DNA of 64,000 nt from Lachnospiraceae bacterium (lineage in GTDB: Bacteria; Bacillota; Clostridia; Lachnospirales; Lachnospiraceae), in assembly GCA_022794255.1 (NCBI GenBank), contig JAAWEL010000057.1, forward strand, positions 28,066 to 92,065, read 5' to 3'. A program made the position numbers and the translations under genes. Below, piece after piece: positions 1-9,485 of this stretch (its first letter is position 1; each line of letters opens with the position of its first letter). The notes beneath the pieces are model-generated. The model was not told where the DNA came from, did no database searches, and was given only the letters and a program-made list of their open reading frames with translations.

Positions 1-95
1 ATTTACCAGCAACAGACTTGTTGATAGCTGTTAAGGAATATGTTACACTACATAGGGATATGAGGGATAATAAAAGAGGAAAGTGTGGTAAAATT

Positions 96-692
96 ATGGG
101 CAGAATTTTTTATCTGATGGGAAAGAGTGCATCGGGAAAGGACACGATTTATAAAAGACTTTTAAAGGAATGTCCGGGACTCTGTCCAGTGGTTCTCTAT
201 ACGACCCGTCCTATGCGTGACGGGGAGAGACAGGGTGTTGAATATTATTTTATCACAGAGAAAAAATTAAATGAGTTTCAGATTTTTGGGAAGATAATAG
301 AACAGAGAAAATATCAGACAGTTGCAGGCCTATGGATCTATGCTACAGTGGATGATGGAAGCATAGGGAGAAATAATAAGAATTATCTGGCAATTGGTAC
401 ATTAGTATCTTATAAAAAGTTAAGAGATTATTTTGGGGAAAATGTTGTGGTGCCGATTTATATTGCTGTGAGAGATGATCTGAGAATAGAGCGGGCTCTT
501 GTTCGGGAAAGACAGCAAAAGGAGCCGAATTACCGGGAAATATGCAGGAGATTTCTGGCAGATGAGGAGGATTTTTCAGAGGAAAAGCTGAAAGAATGCC
601 ATATAGACAAGGTTTATATAAATGAGAATATAGATGCTTGTATAGATGAAATAAAAAAGATTATCGGGAACTATGCAATGACAGAATCTTGA
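96..692 (+). CDS. Guanylate kinase-like P-loop protein
   Basis: Predicted nucleoside-monophosphate kinase of the guanylate kinase superfamily, about 198 residues. The start at 96 puts the P-loop (GKSASGKDT) a few residues from the N-terminus, as in Gmk; in-frame upstream starts at 18 and 60 would add a tail with no family counterpart. The motif TTRPMRDGERQGVEYYF matches the GMP-binding STRxxRxGExxGxxYxF signature. The protein is divergent after that (ATVDDGS, then YLAIGT), so it may be a paralogue rather than the essential Gmk. It sits just upstream of holB, an order I recall from Lachnospiraceae. Frames ending at 24 and 34 may hold the last codons of an upstream gene, which cannot be identified. 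Confidence 0.8.
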   Translation: MGRIFYLMGKSASGKDTIYKRLLKECPGLCPVVLYTTRPMRDGERQGVEYYFITEKKLNEFQIFGKIIEQRKYQTVAGLWIYATVDDGSIGRNNKNYLAIGTLVSYKKLRDYFGENVVVPIYIAVRDDLRIERALVRERQQKEPNYREICRRFLADEEDFSEEKLKECHIDKVYINENIDACIDEIKKIIGNYAMTES

Positions 693-730
693 TTTTATGG
701 TATACTGCTTCCTATATGAAAGGAGAAGCC

Positions 731-1720
731 ATGCCTGGTTTTGAAGTAATTCTGGGACATGATCAAATCAAGGAGCATTTTCGCAGGGCTATTGAGATAA
801 AAAAGGTTTCTCATGCTTATATACTAAGCGGTGAAGCGGGAATGGGGAAAAAGTCTTTGGCAAAAGCCTTTGCTTTGGCGCTGTTATGCCAGGAAGGAAA
901 AAATGAACCTTGTATGACTTGTAATGCCTGCAAGCAGGTGCTGAGCAGCAATCATCCAGATTTGATTTATGTGACTCACGAGAAGCCATCTAGTATCGGA
1001 GTGGATGATATTCGGGAACAGATTAATGAAACAATATGGATCCGCCCTTACAGCAGCCGTTATAAAATATATATTGTAAATGAGGCAGAAAAAATGACAG
1101 TCCAGGCGCAGAATGCTCTTTTAAAAACGATTGAAGAGCCGCCGGATTACGCAATGATTCTTTTGCTAACGACCAGTCAGGAAGTATTTCTTTCGACAAT
1201 ACTTTCCCGGTGTGTGCAGATGAAGCTAAAGCCTTTGCAGGATTATATTATAAAGAATTATCTTATAGAAAAATTGCAGACAGAGGAAGAAAAGGCAGAT
1301 ATATATACAGCATTTGCCAGGGGAAATTTAGGAAAGGGGATTCGGATTGCTTCTTCAGAGGATTTCCAGGCAATGATTCAGGATATGCTCCATTTGATGA
1401 AAAATATCTGTCTCATGGATATATCGGAGCTGCTTGACTATATTCGCAGGATAAAGGAAGATAAGCTGGATAATGAGGAATGTCTTGATTTTATTGAGAT
1501 GTGGTACCGGGATATTTTGCTTTTTAAGGCAACAGGGGACAGAGATTTACTTATTTTTAAGAATGAGTATCCGACAATTTTAAAGATCAGTGATGAGAGT
1601 AGTTATAGTTATTTGGAGAAAATTTTAAATGAGATTGTCAAAGCAAGAAAGAGGATGAATTTTAACGTTAATATGGAATTAGCAATGGAGCTTTTGCTTT
1701 TGACTATAAAGGAGAGATAA
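731..1720 (+). CDS. holB: DNA polymerase III subunit delta prime
   Basis: Clamp-loader subunit of the replicative polymerase, 329 residues, AAA+ fold. Start at 731 is preceded by AAAGGAG with a 5-nt spacer; a longer reading from 689 overlaps the previous gene and lacks a site. Visible are a Walker A motif (GEAGMGKKS, about residues 34-42), the zinc-finger cysteines of the CxxCxxC type (CMTCNAC), the sensor/arginine-finger region LSTILSRC, and TIEEPP, all typical of HolB/DnaX-family clamp-loader proteins. It is followed 4 nt later by the PSP1 gene, so the two are almost certainly cotranscribed. Whether the P-loop is active in this subunit cannot be told from sequence. Confidence 0.93.
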   Translation: MPGFEVILGHDQIKEHFRRAIEIKKVSHAYILSGEAGMGKKSLAKAFALALLCQEGKNEPCMTCNACKQVLSSNHPDLIYVTHEKPSSIGVDDIREQINETIWIRPYSSRYKIYIVNEAEKMTVQAQNALLKTIEEPPDYAMILLLTTSQEVFLSTILSRCVQMKLKPLQDYIIKNYLIEKLQTEEEKADIYTAFARGNLGKGIRIASSEDFQAMIQDMLHLMKNICLMDISELLDYIRRIKEDKLDNEECLDFIEMWYRDILLFKATGDRDLLIFKNEYPTILKISDESSYSYLEKILNEIVKARKRMNFNVNMELAMELLLLTIKER

Positions 1721-1724
1721 ATTT

Positions 1725-2633
1725 ATGATAACAGTAATAGGAGTCAGATTTCGGAGTGGTGGAAAGATATATTATTTCAGCCCAGGGGATATGGAAATAC
1801 ACAGCGGAGATAATGTAATTGTAGAGACCGCACGGGGAGTGGAATATGGATATGTGGTTTTGGGAAATCGTCAGGTGGAGGAAGAAAATGTAATTCAACC
1901 GCTGAAATCTGTGATCCGTATGGCTACAGAGGACGATCATATAAAAGAAAAAAATAACCGCAAGAAAGAAAAGGATGCTTTCGGAATTTGTCAGGAAAAA
2001 ATTCACAAACATGAGTTGGAAATGAAGCTGATTGATGTGGAATACACCTTTGACAATAATAAGATTTTATTTTATTTTACGGCAGATGGGCGGATTGATT
2101 TTAGAGAATTGGTTAAGGATCTGGCATCTGTGTTTAAGACCAGGATCGAGCTTCGGCAGGTTGGAGTTCGGGATGAGACAAAGATTGTAGGTGGTGTGGG
2201 AATCTGCGGTCGTGAATTGTGCTGTCATTCTTATCTGTCAGAATTTATTCCTGTGTCTATCCGAATGGCGAAGGAACAAAATCTTTCTCTAAACCCTACA
2301 AAGATTTCCGGAGTGTGTGGACGATTGATGTGTTGTTTAAAAAATGAGGAGGAGACTTATGAGTATTTAAATAGTAAGCTTCCTGGTGTGGGAGATTTTG
2401 TGACTACAGATGATGGATTGAAAGGTGAGGTACACAGTGTTAATGTGCTCCGCCAGCAGGTGAAGGTTGTTGTGACGGTGGATCATGATGAAAAAGAAAT
2501 AAGAGAGTATAAGGTGGATCAACTTCGATTTAAGCCAAGAAGGAGAAAGAAAAGAACAGAAGTAGAGGACGCGGAACTGAAGAAGCTAGAGGCATTGGAG
2601 AAAAAAGAAGGTAAATCAAAAATTGATGAATGA
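1725..2633 (+). CDS. ricT: PSP1-domain protein (RicT/YaaT family)
   Basis: A 302-residue member of the PSP1 family; the Bacillus homologue YaaT/RicT works with RicA and RicF to promote RNase Y-dependent mRNA maturation and affects sporulation and competence. The six clustered cysteines C161, C166, C167, C198, C203 and C204, in two CGR..CC blocks, match the iron-sulfur ligands described for RicT. The C-terminus is a lysine/arginine-rich tail (RRRKKR) followed by an acidic coil. RBS AAAGGAGA lies just before the ATG at 1725. It lies between holB and the methyltransferase, an order conserved in many Firmicutes. The sequence does not show whether RicA/RicF partners exist elsewhere. Confidence 0.92.
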   Translation: MITVIGVRFRSGGKIYYFSPGDMEIHSGDNVIVETARGVEYGYVVLGNRQVEEENVIQPLKSVIRMATEDDHIKEKNNRKKEKDAFGICQEKIHKHELEMKLIDVEYTFDNNKILFYFTADGRIDFRELVKDLASVFKTRIELRQVGVRDETKIVGGVGICGRELCCHSYLSEFIPVSIRMAKEQNLSLNPTKISGVCGRLMCCLKNEEETYEYLNSKLPGVGDFVTTDDGLKGEVHSVNVLRQQVKVVVTVDHDEKEIREYKVDQLRFKPRRRKKRTEVEDAELKKLEALEKKEGKSKIDE

Positions 2634-3366
2634 TATAGAGATTCGGGATGATGAAAGAGTAGATGATCTTCAGCGAAATCATTACCAGATTATCCAAAAG
2701 AAGAAGGGATTCTGTTTTGGAATGGATGCAGTGCTTTTGTCAGGTTTTGTTCAAGTGCGAGAGGGAGAATGTGTGATAGATCTGGGTACAGGTACTGGAA
2801 TCATTCCTATTCTTCTGGAAGCAAAGACAAAGGGAAAACATTTTACAGGCATGGAAATCCAGGAAGCTGTTGCAGAGATGGCACAAAGAAGTGTAGGTTT
2901 AAATGGTTTAGAGAAAAAGATAAGGATTGTGCAGGGAGATATAAAGGAGGCTTGCCGAATATTCGGCAAGGCTTCTTTTGACGTGGTGACTTCCAATCCA
3001 CCTTATATGATAAACCAGCATGGCATGAAAAATCCAGATCCGATGAAGGCTATTTCCAGACATGAGATTTTCTGCACGCTGGAGGATGTGGTGAGAGAAG
3101 CGTCAATGCTTTTAAAGCCGGGGGGCCGTTTTTATATGGTACACAGGCCCAGACGTCTGACAGAGATTTTCTGTATACTGCATCAATATGGATTGGAAGC
3201 AAAGAGAATGAAAATGGTTCATCCCTTTGTGGATAAGGAAGCAAATATGGTGATGATCGAGTCTGTACGGGGAGGCGGTTCTATGATGAAGGTGGAAGCT
3301 CCGGTGGTGGTATTTCAGAAGCCTGGGGTATATTCGGATGAAATCCGCACCACTTATGGTTATTAA
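2626..3366 (+). CDS. tRNA1(Val) A37 N6-methyltransferase family protein
   Basis: SAM-dependent methyltransferase of about 246 residues, TrmN6/YfiC type. It contains the SAM-binding motif DLGTGTGIIPIL and the catalytic NPPY motif of N6-adenine methyltransferases, and has the GFCFGMDAVLL stretch usual in this family near the N-terminus. The gene starts inside the last codons of ricT, at ATG 2626 (a TTG at 2623 in the same frame is an alternative), which suggests translational coupling. By family the substrate would be adenine 37 of tRNA1(Val); some Firmicute members are only assigned by homology, so the exact target is inferred. Confidence 0.85.
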   Translation: MNDIEIRDDERVDDLQRNHYQIIQKKKGFCFGMDAVLLSGFVQVREGECVIDLGTGTGIIPILLEAKTKGKHFTGMEIQEAVAEMAQRSVGLNGLEKKIRIVQGDIKEACRIFGKASFDVVTSNPPYMINQHGMKNPDPMKAISRHEIFCTLEDVVREASMLLKPGGRFYMVHRPRRLTEIFCILHQYGLEAKRMKMVHPFVDKEANMVMIESVRGGGSMMKVEAPVVVFQKPGVYSDEIRTTYGY

Positions 3367-3407
3367 GATACTGCCTTTAAGAAAACAGGAAGGGGTATGG
3401 TAAAGAT

Positions 3408-4262
3408 ATGGATGGGAGAACAGGAAAGTTGTATCTGTGTGCAACACCGATTGGCAATCTGGAGGATATTACTTTTCGGGTTTTGCATACATTAAAGGAA
3501 GTTGATTTGATTGCGGCAGAGGATACGAGACATACAATTAAGTTGCTGAATCATTTTGAGATAAAAACGCCTATGACCAGCTATCATGAATACAATAAGG
3601 TGGATAAGGCAAGACAGCTTGTGGATAAGATGCAGAGCGGTGTGGATATTGCATTGGTGACTGATGCAGGGACCCCGGGAATCTCAGATCCGGGAGAGGA
3701 GCTGGTACGGCAGTGTTATGAGGCAGGAATCCAGGTGACTTCTCTGCCAGGGCCTTCTGCCTGTGTGACAGCTCTCACACTTTCCGGATTGTGTACCAGA
3801 AGATTTTGTTTTGAGGCATTTTTGCCAGTGGATAAAAAGGAAAGGCAATGGATTCTCAATGAGTTAAAAGATGAAACAAGGACGATTATTATCTATGAGG
3901 CTCCTCATCATTTGGTTAGAACTTTAGGAGAACTGGGAGAGGTGCTTGGAATGGAACGGTCTGTCACTTTGTGCCGGGAGCTTACGAAAAAATATGAGGA
4001 GGCTTTTCAGACTACTTTTTTGGGAGCTCTGAATCGGTATAAATCAGAGGAGCCTAAGGGAGAATGTGTGATTGTAATTGAAGGAAGGAAAATTGCAGAA
4101 ATACAAAAGGAGAAGAGAAATTTATGGGAGAATATAAGTATGCAGGAGCATATGGATGTTTATTTAGATCAGGGAATCGAGAAAAAAGAGGCGATGAAAA
4201 TAGTTGCTAAAGACAGAGGTATCAGCAAGAGAGATGTGTATCAAATATTGATGGAGAAATAA
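3408..4262 (+). CDS. rsmI: 16S rRNA (cytidine1402-2'-O)-methyltransferase
   Basis: RsmI adds the 2'-O-methyl group to C1402 of 16S rRNA in the ribosomal P site. The 284-residue length is normal. Diagnostic stretches are the N-terminal GKLYLCATPIGNLEDIT, the AAEDTRHT motif, VTDAGTPGISDPG and the SLPGPSA loop of the tetrapyrrole-methylase fold, plus a C-terminal helical domain ending KRDVYQILMEK. A G-rich RBS (AGGAAGGGG) is 12 nt before the ATG. It closes the housekeeping cluster and is followed at once by a rho-independent terminator. Confidence 0.95.
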   Translation: MDGRTGKLYLCATPIGNLEDITFRVLHTLKEVDLIAAEDTRHTIKLLNHFEIKTPMTSYHEYNKVDKARQLVDKMQSGVDIALVTDAGTPGISDPGEELVRQCYEAGIQVTSLPGPSACVTALTLSGLCTRRFCFEAFLPVDKKERQWILNELKDETRTIIIYEAPHHLVRTLGELGEVLGMERSVTLCRELTKKYEEAFQTTFLGALNRYKSEEPKGECVIVIEGRKIAEIQKEKRNLWENISMQEHMDVYLDQGIEKKEAMKIVAKDRGISKRDVYQILMEK

Positions 4263-4280
4263 GATGTGGATATTAATTAA

Positions 4281-4316
4281 GAAGGGCAAGGGTTTTTGAT
4301 AACCCGCCCTTCTTTT
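4281..4316 (+). terminator. Rho-independent terminator after rsmI
   Basis: GAAGGGC plus GGGTT on the left pair with AACCC plus GCCCTTC on the right, with a two-base bulge and a short loop, followed by TTTT. It lies between convergent genes and a shorter T-rich run on the other side suggests it may also stop the minus-strand transcript. Confidence 0.85.
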
Positions 4317-4332
4317 AGAATGATTTGATTTT

Positions 4333-5625
4333 TTATGCCATCTGGTCTTTTTCTATCATGATATCCAGAATCGTCTTGTCAGTCTGAGTCATTCCCGGAT
4401 TGCTCACTTTTCCCATATTGTGAATCGCCTGTTCCGGAGTGTAGCCGCATATTCCGTCTGTGGGTTGAAGAACCACATCTGACATAGCAAGGGAAGCGCA
4501 CATCATGGAAGCATTTGTAGCGGTAGCCAGCTTTAAGGCGCAGCCGATTTTTCCTCCGTCACAGATCATACCAGTAAGATTTCCACTCATATTTATGATG
4601 GCATTGCCAATCTGTGTATCATTTCCTCCCATCAGCCATACGATAGCAGCAGCGGCAGCAGTGGCAGCTGACACTCCGCAGCCACAAGTGGCAGACAACT
4701 TGCCGGTGTACATTTTTATGTATACATTCAAGGTGTGAGAGAAAGCCAGAGCTTTTACCAGCTGTTCATTAGAAGAGCCCAGATGCTTTGCGATCTCCAC
4801 CACTGGAATGATAGCTGTGATTCCATGATTTCCACTGCCGGCGCTGCTCATAACCGCATAAGGACAACCGCTCATACGGCCTTCTGCACTGCCGGCCACT
4901 CGTACCATTATACGGCTGAAAAGGCTGTTTCCCAAAGCATTGTCATTTAACTGCTTTTGTAAGGAGGAGGCAATTCCAATTCCCAGAGAATGTTCAAGGC
5001 TGTAATCCGCCAGCTTTTCATTCATCTCTACTCCATGAATCATATCTGCCAGTTCATCTTCTGTACATTGTTCGATTACTGTTTTGATTTCAGCTACAGT
5101 CATTGTCATCAGCTTTTCATGAATTTCATCATTGGAGCTGATGGAATATTCTTTTTGTAAAAGAATTTCATTGTTTTTCTTAGTAAAAATAATATTGGAA
5201 TGAGTATTGCGGATCTCACTGATTCCAATTCCTGAGGTTGTAATAATCTCTGCTCTGGCATACAACTGAGTTTCATTGGGATTGATCATTACAATTACAT
5301 GATGGTCCTCTACCAGCTTAATAGCATTCTGGCTTACTTCTGGCGTGATATCTTCTAAAAGCTGTAGTTTTTTTTCAGGATTACCCAGGCAGGCACCTAA
5401 AGCTGCAGCATATTTTAAACCTACTTTTTCAAAACCAGGGATGCCTACACTCATTCCATTTTTGTAAATTCCAGGATTTACTTCCATTTTTATGGATACA
5501 ATATCTCCTCCGATTGCATGCCATGCATCTGCAGCGGCAAGAGCGATACATACAGGTTCTGTACAGCCAAGAGCCGGGACAACCTCCTGATGAAGTAGGT
5601 GTAATAATTCTGCTTTTGTGATCAT
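4333..5625 (-). CDS. cdsB: L-cysteine desulfidase family protein (CdsB/UPF0597)
   Basis: A 430-residue protein of the UPF0597/YhaM family, whose characterised clostridial and archaeal members degrade L-cysteine to pyruvate, ammonia and sulfide with a [4Fe-4S] cluster and no PLP. Supporting features are the N-terminal [11 protein letters not shown] motif (C21, C26), the Cys-rich [10 protein letters not shown] segment, and [13 protein letters not shown] near the C-terminus, all conserved candidates for cluster binding. The RBS AGGAAGGAG is 7 nt from the ATG. It is divergent from a CdsR-like activator and has a sigma-54 promoter 64 nt upstream, which supports the cysteine assignment over the serine-dehydratase-like annotation sometimes given to this family. 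Confidence 0.88.
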   Translation of the reverse strand: MITKAELLHLLHQEVVPALGCTEPVCIALAAADAWHAIGGDIVSIKMEVNPGIYKNGMSVGIPGFEKVGLKYAAALGACLGNPEKKLQLLEDITPEVSQNAIKLVEDHHVIVMINPNETQLYARAEIITTSGIGISEIRNTHSNIIFTKKNNEILLQKEYSISSNDEIHEKLMTMTVAEIKTVIEQCTEDELADMIHGVEMNEKLADYSLEHSLGIGIASSLQKQLNDNALGNSLFSRIMVRVAGSAEGRMSGCPYAVMSSAGSGNHGITAIIPVVEIAKHLGSSNEQLVKALAFSHTLNVYIKMYTGKLSATCGCGVSAATAAAAAIVWLMGGNDTQIGNAIINMSGNLTGMICDGGKIGCALKLATATNASMMCASLAMSDVVLQPTDGICGYTPEQAIHNMGKVSNPGMTQTDKTILDIMIEKDQMA

Positions 5626-5688
5626 ATGAAAACTCCTTCCTGATAATAATGAAATAATAAGTTCTGATTTTTTCTAATAATTAATATT

Positions 5689-5704
5689 AGCAAAAAACAT
5701 GCCA
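5689..5704 (-). promoter_or_regulatory. Sigma-54 (-24/-12) promoter of cdsB
   Basis: On the minus strand the 16-mer TGGCATGTTTTTTGCT has GG at -24 and GC at -12 with exact canonical spacing. It lies 64-79 nt upstream of the cdsB start, with the activator gene on the other side. Confidence 0.88.
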
Positions 5705-5824
5705 ATTTTTGATTTTCCTGTTTTTGATAATTTTAGTCTGAAAGGAGAGAAAGAGGGTTGAAAAAGAGAAAAGAATATGGGAAAATGGTTATATTAAGAA
5801 AATAAAATAGGTTTATTATATAAA

Positions 5825-5833
5825 ATTGGTTAA
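5825..5833 (+). promoter_or_regulatory. Candidate activator half-site
   Basis: ATTGGTTAA occurs here, about 120 bp upstream of the cdsB -24 element. The same 9-mer forms part of both arms of the 17-bp inverted repeat at 7948-7993. Weaker GGTT repeats lie at 5787 and 5810. Binding by the neighbouring activator is inferred. Confidence 0.4.
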
Positions 5834-5880
5834 AAATAGAAATATAGACAAATTAAAAAAGAAAGGTAAAGGACAGGGGA

Positions 5881-7935
5881 ATGAAAAAGAAAAAAATCAC
5901 AGTTATTTCTTTAGATCCCAGGGCAGGTGCTTCTTATGCAGGAGAGATCAGAAGTTTATTCCAGGAGTATGCAGATATTTCTATGTTAAATGTGATGGAC
6001 GGTTCAGCCATGGGAGTATTGGAGTGGGCAGATTTATTTGTCATATCCACAGATGCTTACGGCTCAGCGGAGGAGGTGGGACGCCATGTTCCTATGGAAT
6101 GTCAGACAATGGCAGTGGAGGTGTCTTTTCGATGGGCAGAGCTGCGGAAGTTAAAAGAGATTCCATCAGGAAAAAAAGTTTTGTTTGTAAATATGACTCA
6201 GACAATGGCCAGAGAAGCGATTGCCCAGTTAAATCAATTTGGTATCAACCATATTCAAATGATTCCTTTTTATCCTGGAGCAGTTTTGGAAGAGAATGTC
6301 CACATAGCAGTGACACCAGACGAGGTGCGGTATGTTCCTGATTCAATTGAGACAATTATTAATTTGGGGCAGAGATCTTGTACTTCCGGAATGATGATTG
6401 AGATTGCTCTGCGGCTTGAACTAGAGCATCTTCTTGAGACAGAAAAATTTAAAGAATATTTTCAGGCGATTGCTACTAATAATTACAGTTTTGATCAGAT
6501 GTTCAGCCGCTCTATCCGATTGGAAAGCCAGTTCCATATTTTAATGGAAATTTTGGAGGATGGTATTATTGGGGTAAATGAGAAGGGAGAGATATTTGCC
6601 TGCAATAATCATGCAGAGGAGATTACAAAGGTTAATTCTCCATTGATAATAGGAAAAAGATGCGATGAGGTTTTTTCTTATATACCTTTTTTGAAATGTC
6701 TGCTGGAAAAAAAGACGGTTCCGGCAAAGATCATGAAGATCAATGGAGTGAATGTTAGTGTGGAAATTATTCCTGTATTACGGCAGGAAAATTGTATCGG
6801 GGCATTTGCAAGACTTCAGAAGTTTAATGAGATGGAGGTACGTCAGAATGAGCTGCGCAGTCAGCTTATGAGTAAAGGCCATGTGGCAAAATACAGCTTT
6901 GATGATGTGATTGGAGAATCAGAGGCAATAAGGAAAACAAAGTCTGTTTTGAAACGGATGGCTGTCAGCGAAAGTCCCATCCTTTTGATCGGGGAAACAG
7001 GAACAGGAAAGGAATTGTTTGCCCATGCAGTTCATCAGGAATCAAAAAGAAAAGATGGACCGTTTATTGCCATTAATGTTGCTGCAGTGCCAGAAAATCT
7101 TTTGGAAAGCGAATTGTTTGGATATGAAGAGGGAGCTTTTACCGGAGCAAAAAAGGGAGGGCGCCCTGGACTTTTTGAATTTTCTCATAAGGGAACCTTG
7201 TTTTTGGATGAGGTGGAAGGCATGAGTCAGGCTCTTCAGATAAAGCTTCTTCGTGTTCTTCAGGAAAGGGAGATTATGAGAGTAGGAGGCAACCGTGTGA
7301 TCAAGATTGATGTGCGGATTGTTGCTGCCACTAATGAATCTCTGGAAGAAAAAGTGGAGGAAGGAAGTTTTCGAAGAGATTTGTACTATCGTTTGAATAC
7401 CCTTCCTATTATGATTCCCACTCTGGCAGAAAGAGGAGAGGATATGTTTTTGATTATTGAGAGCATGCGAAAGGAGCTGGGAGGGAATTTTGTATTAACA
7501 GAAAGTGTGAAGGATTTTCTCAGAGATTATTCCTGGCCGGGAAATATACGGGAACTGAGAAATGTGGTGGAATATTTTGCCTACACAGGACAGGAAAAGA
7601 TTACAATGGATGAGCTTCCTCCTACAGTATTTCGAAACAATTCTGTTCGGATCCATTCCGTTGCGGAGAAGAAAACAGAGACAGAGGAAGAATCAGAGGC
7701 TTATTGGTTTGTTTTGGACCAGCTTTATCAGGCATCTGAAAAACACATGTCCATTGGAAGAGAGAGGATCCTGGCTGAGGCAAAAGAGAGATATCTACCG
7801 GTATCCCAGAAGGAAGTGAGAGATATTTTAACCGATATGGCCAGACAAGGCCTGGTTTCTGTGGGAAGAGGAAGAGGAGGGAGTCGGCTGATGCCGGAAG
7901 GAAGAAATCTGTGGGAGAGGCATCAAAAAAGCTGA
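5881..7935 (+). CDS. cdsR: Sigma-54-dependent activator, CdsR-like
   Basis: Enhancer-binding protein of 684 residues. The N-terminal ~200 residues form a sensor region resembling PrpR-N-type receptor domains, followed by a PAS domain (about 215-320), an AAA+ domain with Walker A GETGTGKE (371-378), the sigma-54 contact loop GAFTGA (418-423) and an R-finger region (FRRDLYYRLNTLPI). The C-terminus (about 600-684) looks like a winged helix rather than the usual Fis-type helix-turn-helix. Position between cdsB and a cysteine-catabolic operon, both with -24/-12 promoters, fits the cysteine-responsive CdsR regulator I recall from Clostridioides difficile. Assignment of the inducer is by context only. 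Confidence 0.82.
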   Translation: MKKKKITVISLDPRAGASYAGEIRSLFQEYADISMLNVMDGSAMGVLEWADLFVISTDAYGSAEEVGRHVPMECQTMAVEVSFRWAELRKLKEIPSGKKVLFVNMTQTMAREAIAQLNQFGINHIQMIPFYPGAVLEENVHIAVTPDEVRYVPDSIETIINLGQRSCTSGMMIEIALRLELEHLLETEKFKEYFQAIATNNYSFDQMFSRSIRLESQFHILMEILEDGIIGVNEKGEIFACNNHAEEITKVNSPLIIGKRCDEVFSYIPFLKCLLEKKTVPAKIMKINGVNVSVEIIPVLRQENCIGAFARLQKFNEMEVRQNELRSQLMSKGHVAKYSFDDVIGESEAIRKTKSVLKRMAVSESPILLIGETGTGKELFAHAVHQESKRKDGPFIAINVAAVPENLLESELFGYEEGAFTGAKKGGRPGLFEFSHKGTLFLDEVEGMSQALQIKLLRVLQEREIMRVGGNRVIKIDVRIVAATNESLEEKVEEGSFRRDLYYRLNTLPIMIPTLAERGEDMFLIIESMRKELGGNFVLTESVKDFLRDYSWPGNIRELRNVVEYFAYTGQEKITMDELPPTVFRNNSVRIHSVAEKKTETEEESEAYWFVLDQLYQASEKHMSIGRERILAEAKERYLPVSQKEVRDILTDMARQGLVSVGRGRGGSRLMPEGRNLWERHQKS

Positions 7936-7947
7936 TAATAGAAAAAG

Positions 7948-7993
7948 TTGACCAATTAACCAATTTAACCTAAAATATTGGTTAATTGGTCAA
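7948..7993. repeat. 17-bp perfect inverted repeat, candidate activator site
   Basis: TTGACCAATTAACCAAT at 7948-7964 is mirrored exactly at 7977-7993, with a 12-nt spacer; a further AACCAATTT follows at 8002. It is 170 bp upstream of the sigma-54 promoter at 8163, a usual distance for an enhancer site. No T-run follows, so it is a poor terminator. Confidence 0.65.
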
Positions 7994-8162
7994 ATTCAAG
8001 CAACCAATTTATTCTTATTTTGCTTTGTGATTGATCAAAACAAAGAAAAAAGTTCAAAAAATTCAAAGAGAGACTATTTTATCTAGTAAAAATCCCATTG
8101 AAATAGAAAAAATCTGCAAAAAATACAAATAAAAATATAAATTTAAGGTTCAAAGAGAGTTT

Positions 8163-8178
8163 TGGCATGGTTTGTGCA
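8163..8178 (+). promoter_or_regulatory. Sigma-54 (-24/-12) promoter of the malY operon
   Basis: TGGCATGGTTTGTGCA carries GG and GC at canonical spacing; one mismatch (G for T) in the -12 box. The stretch 7936-8256 holds only this promoter, the inverted repeat and AT-rich sequence, no gene. Confidence 0.85.
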
Positions 8179-8256
8179 TTATAAAGAGGCATAAGGCAAA
8201 AAGAGATGGTCAGATGCTAAAGCAGGAAAATAAAAATGGAAAGGAAGAGTGCGGAT

Positions 8257-9429
8257 ATGAAGTACGATTTTGATCAGGTAATTGATCGCAGCAAAAACAG
8301 AGCAGCAAAATATGATGAGCGGGTGAAAAAATTTGGAACAGAGGATGTGATTCCTTTATGGGTAGCGGATATGGATTTTCGCACAGCTCAGCCAATTATT
8401 GATGCTTGCCGTCAGAAGGCAGAGGAAGGAATCTGGGGATATACATCCAGGCCGGACAGTTATTTTGAATCCGTAAGAAATTGGGAAAAGAGAAGAAATA
8501 ACTGGGAGATTGATACTTCCCTGATGAGCTGGAGTCTTGGAGTGGTACCTGCCTTATCGGCAATTGTAAAAGTATTTAGCGAAGAAAATGATAAGGTAAT
8601 GATTCAGACTCCTGTGTATTCTGAATTTTATGATGTGACAGAGGCATGGGGCCGTCAAGTAGTGGAAAATCCTATTGTGGAAAAAGATGGGTGCTGGACA
8701 ATTGATTTTGATGATTTTGAGAAGAAGGCAAAGGAGGTAAAGATTTTTCTTCTTTGTAGTCCTCACAATCCCTTGGGAATCGTTTGGAAGAGGGAAGAGC
8801 TGGAAAAAATGGCAAAAATTTGTATAGAAAATGATGTGTTGCTGGTTTCTGACGAGATTCATTCGGATTTGATATTTAATGGAAAGAAACACATCCCCAC
8901 AGCTTCATTGTCTTTGGAGATTCAGTCAAAGGTGATTTCCTGCGTATCAGCCACAAAGACTTTTAACCTGGCAGGAATTCAGGCCTCCACAACGATCTTT
9001 CCTAATAAGGAAATGAAGGATAGGTATGACAGATTTTGGATGAATATGGATATTCACAGAAATAATGCATTCAGCTCTGTGGCTATGGAGGCAGCCTACA
9101 ATGAGGGAGAGGAATGGTTGGAACAGCTTTTGGAATATCTTTCTGGGAATTTTAAATTTATTAAAGAGTATTTTGAGAAATATATCCCGGAAATCAAACC
9201 AAATATGCCAGATGCCACCTATCTGGTATGGCTGGATTGCAGAAAGCTGGGGATGGATAACGAAAGCCTGAGAAGATTTATGATCGATAAGGCAAAGTTA
9301 GGATTGAATGAAGGGAATACCTTTGGCCGAAGCTTAAATGGATATATGCGCCTCAATGCTGCTTGTCCCAGAAGTGTTCTGGAAAAAGCATTAGGACAGC
9401 TTAAGGATGCAGTACACAGCCTGAGATAG
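8257..9429 (+). CDS. PLP-dependent C-S lyase / aminotransferase (MalY/PatB family)
   Basis: Fold-type I PLP enzyme, 390 residues from the start at 8257 (MKYDFDQVIDR is the usual family start; an ATG at 8236 would add seven residues). Seen are LWVADMDF, the SPHNPLG substrate/PLP loop, SDEIHSDL, and the PLP lysine K234 in SATKTFNLAG. Family members cleave C-S bonds of cystathionine, cystine or cysteine, giving pyruvate, ammonia and a thiol or sulfide. First gene of the sigma-54-driven operon, followed by symporter, RidA and CoA-disulfide reductase, so cyst(e)ine cleavage is the likely job. Confidence 0.88.
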   Translation: MKYDFDQVIDRSKNRAAKYDERVKKFGTEDVIPLWVADMDFRTAQPIIDACRQKAEEGIWGYTSRPDSYFESVRNWEKRRNNWEIDTSLMSWSLGVVPALSAIVKVFSEENDKVMIQTPVYSEFYDVTEAWGRQVVENPIVEKDGCWTIDFDDFEKKAKEVKIFLLCSPHNPLGIVWKREELEKMAKICIENDVLLVSDEIHSDLIFNGKKHIPTASLSLEIQSKVISCVSATKTFNLAGIQASTTIFPNKEMKDRYDRFWMNMDIHRNNAFSSVAMEAAYNEGEEWLEQLLEYLSGNFKFIKEYFEKYIPEIKPNMPDATYLVWLDCRKLGMDNESLRRFMIDKAKLGLNEGNTFGRSLNGYMRLNAACPRSVLEKALGQLKDAVHSLR

Positions 9430-9485
9430 AAAAGAAATAAGAAATAGTAAAAGCCAAAAAATAATACATTTACAGGAGAAAGAAA

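Noticed and set aside
1..34. Partial upstream gene at the left edge
   Set aside because: Stops at 24 and 34 in two frames could end a gene, but 8-11 codons are too few to identify it.
7948..7993. Rho-independent terminator after the CdsR-like gene
   Set aside because: Perfect stem but no T-run on either side, and position 170 bp before a sigma-54 promoter favours an activator site.
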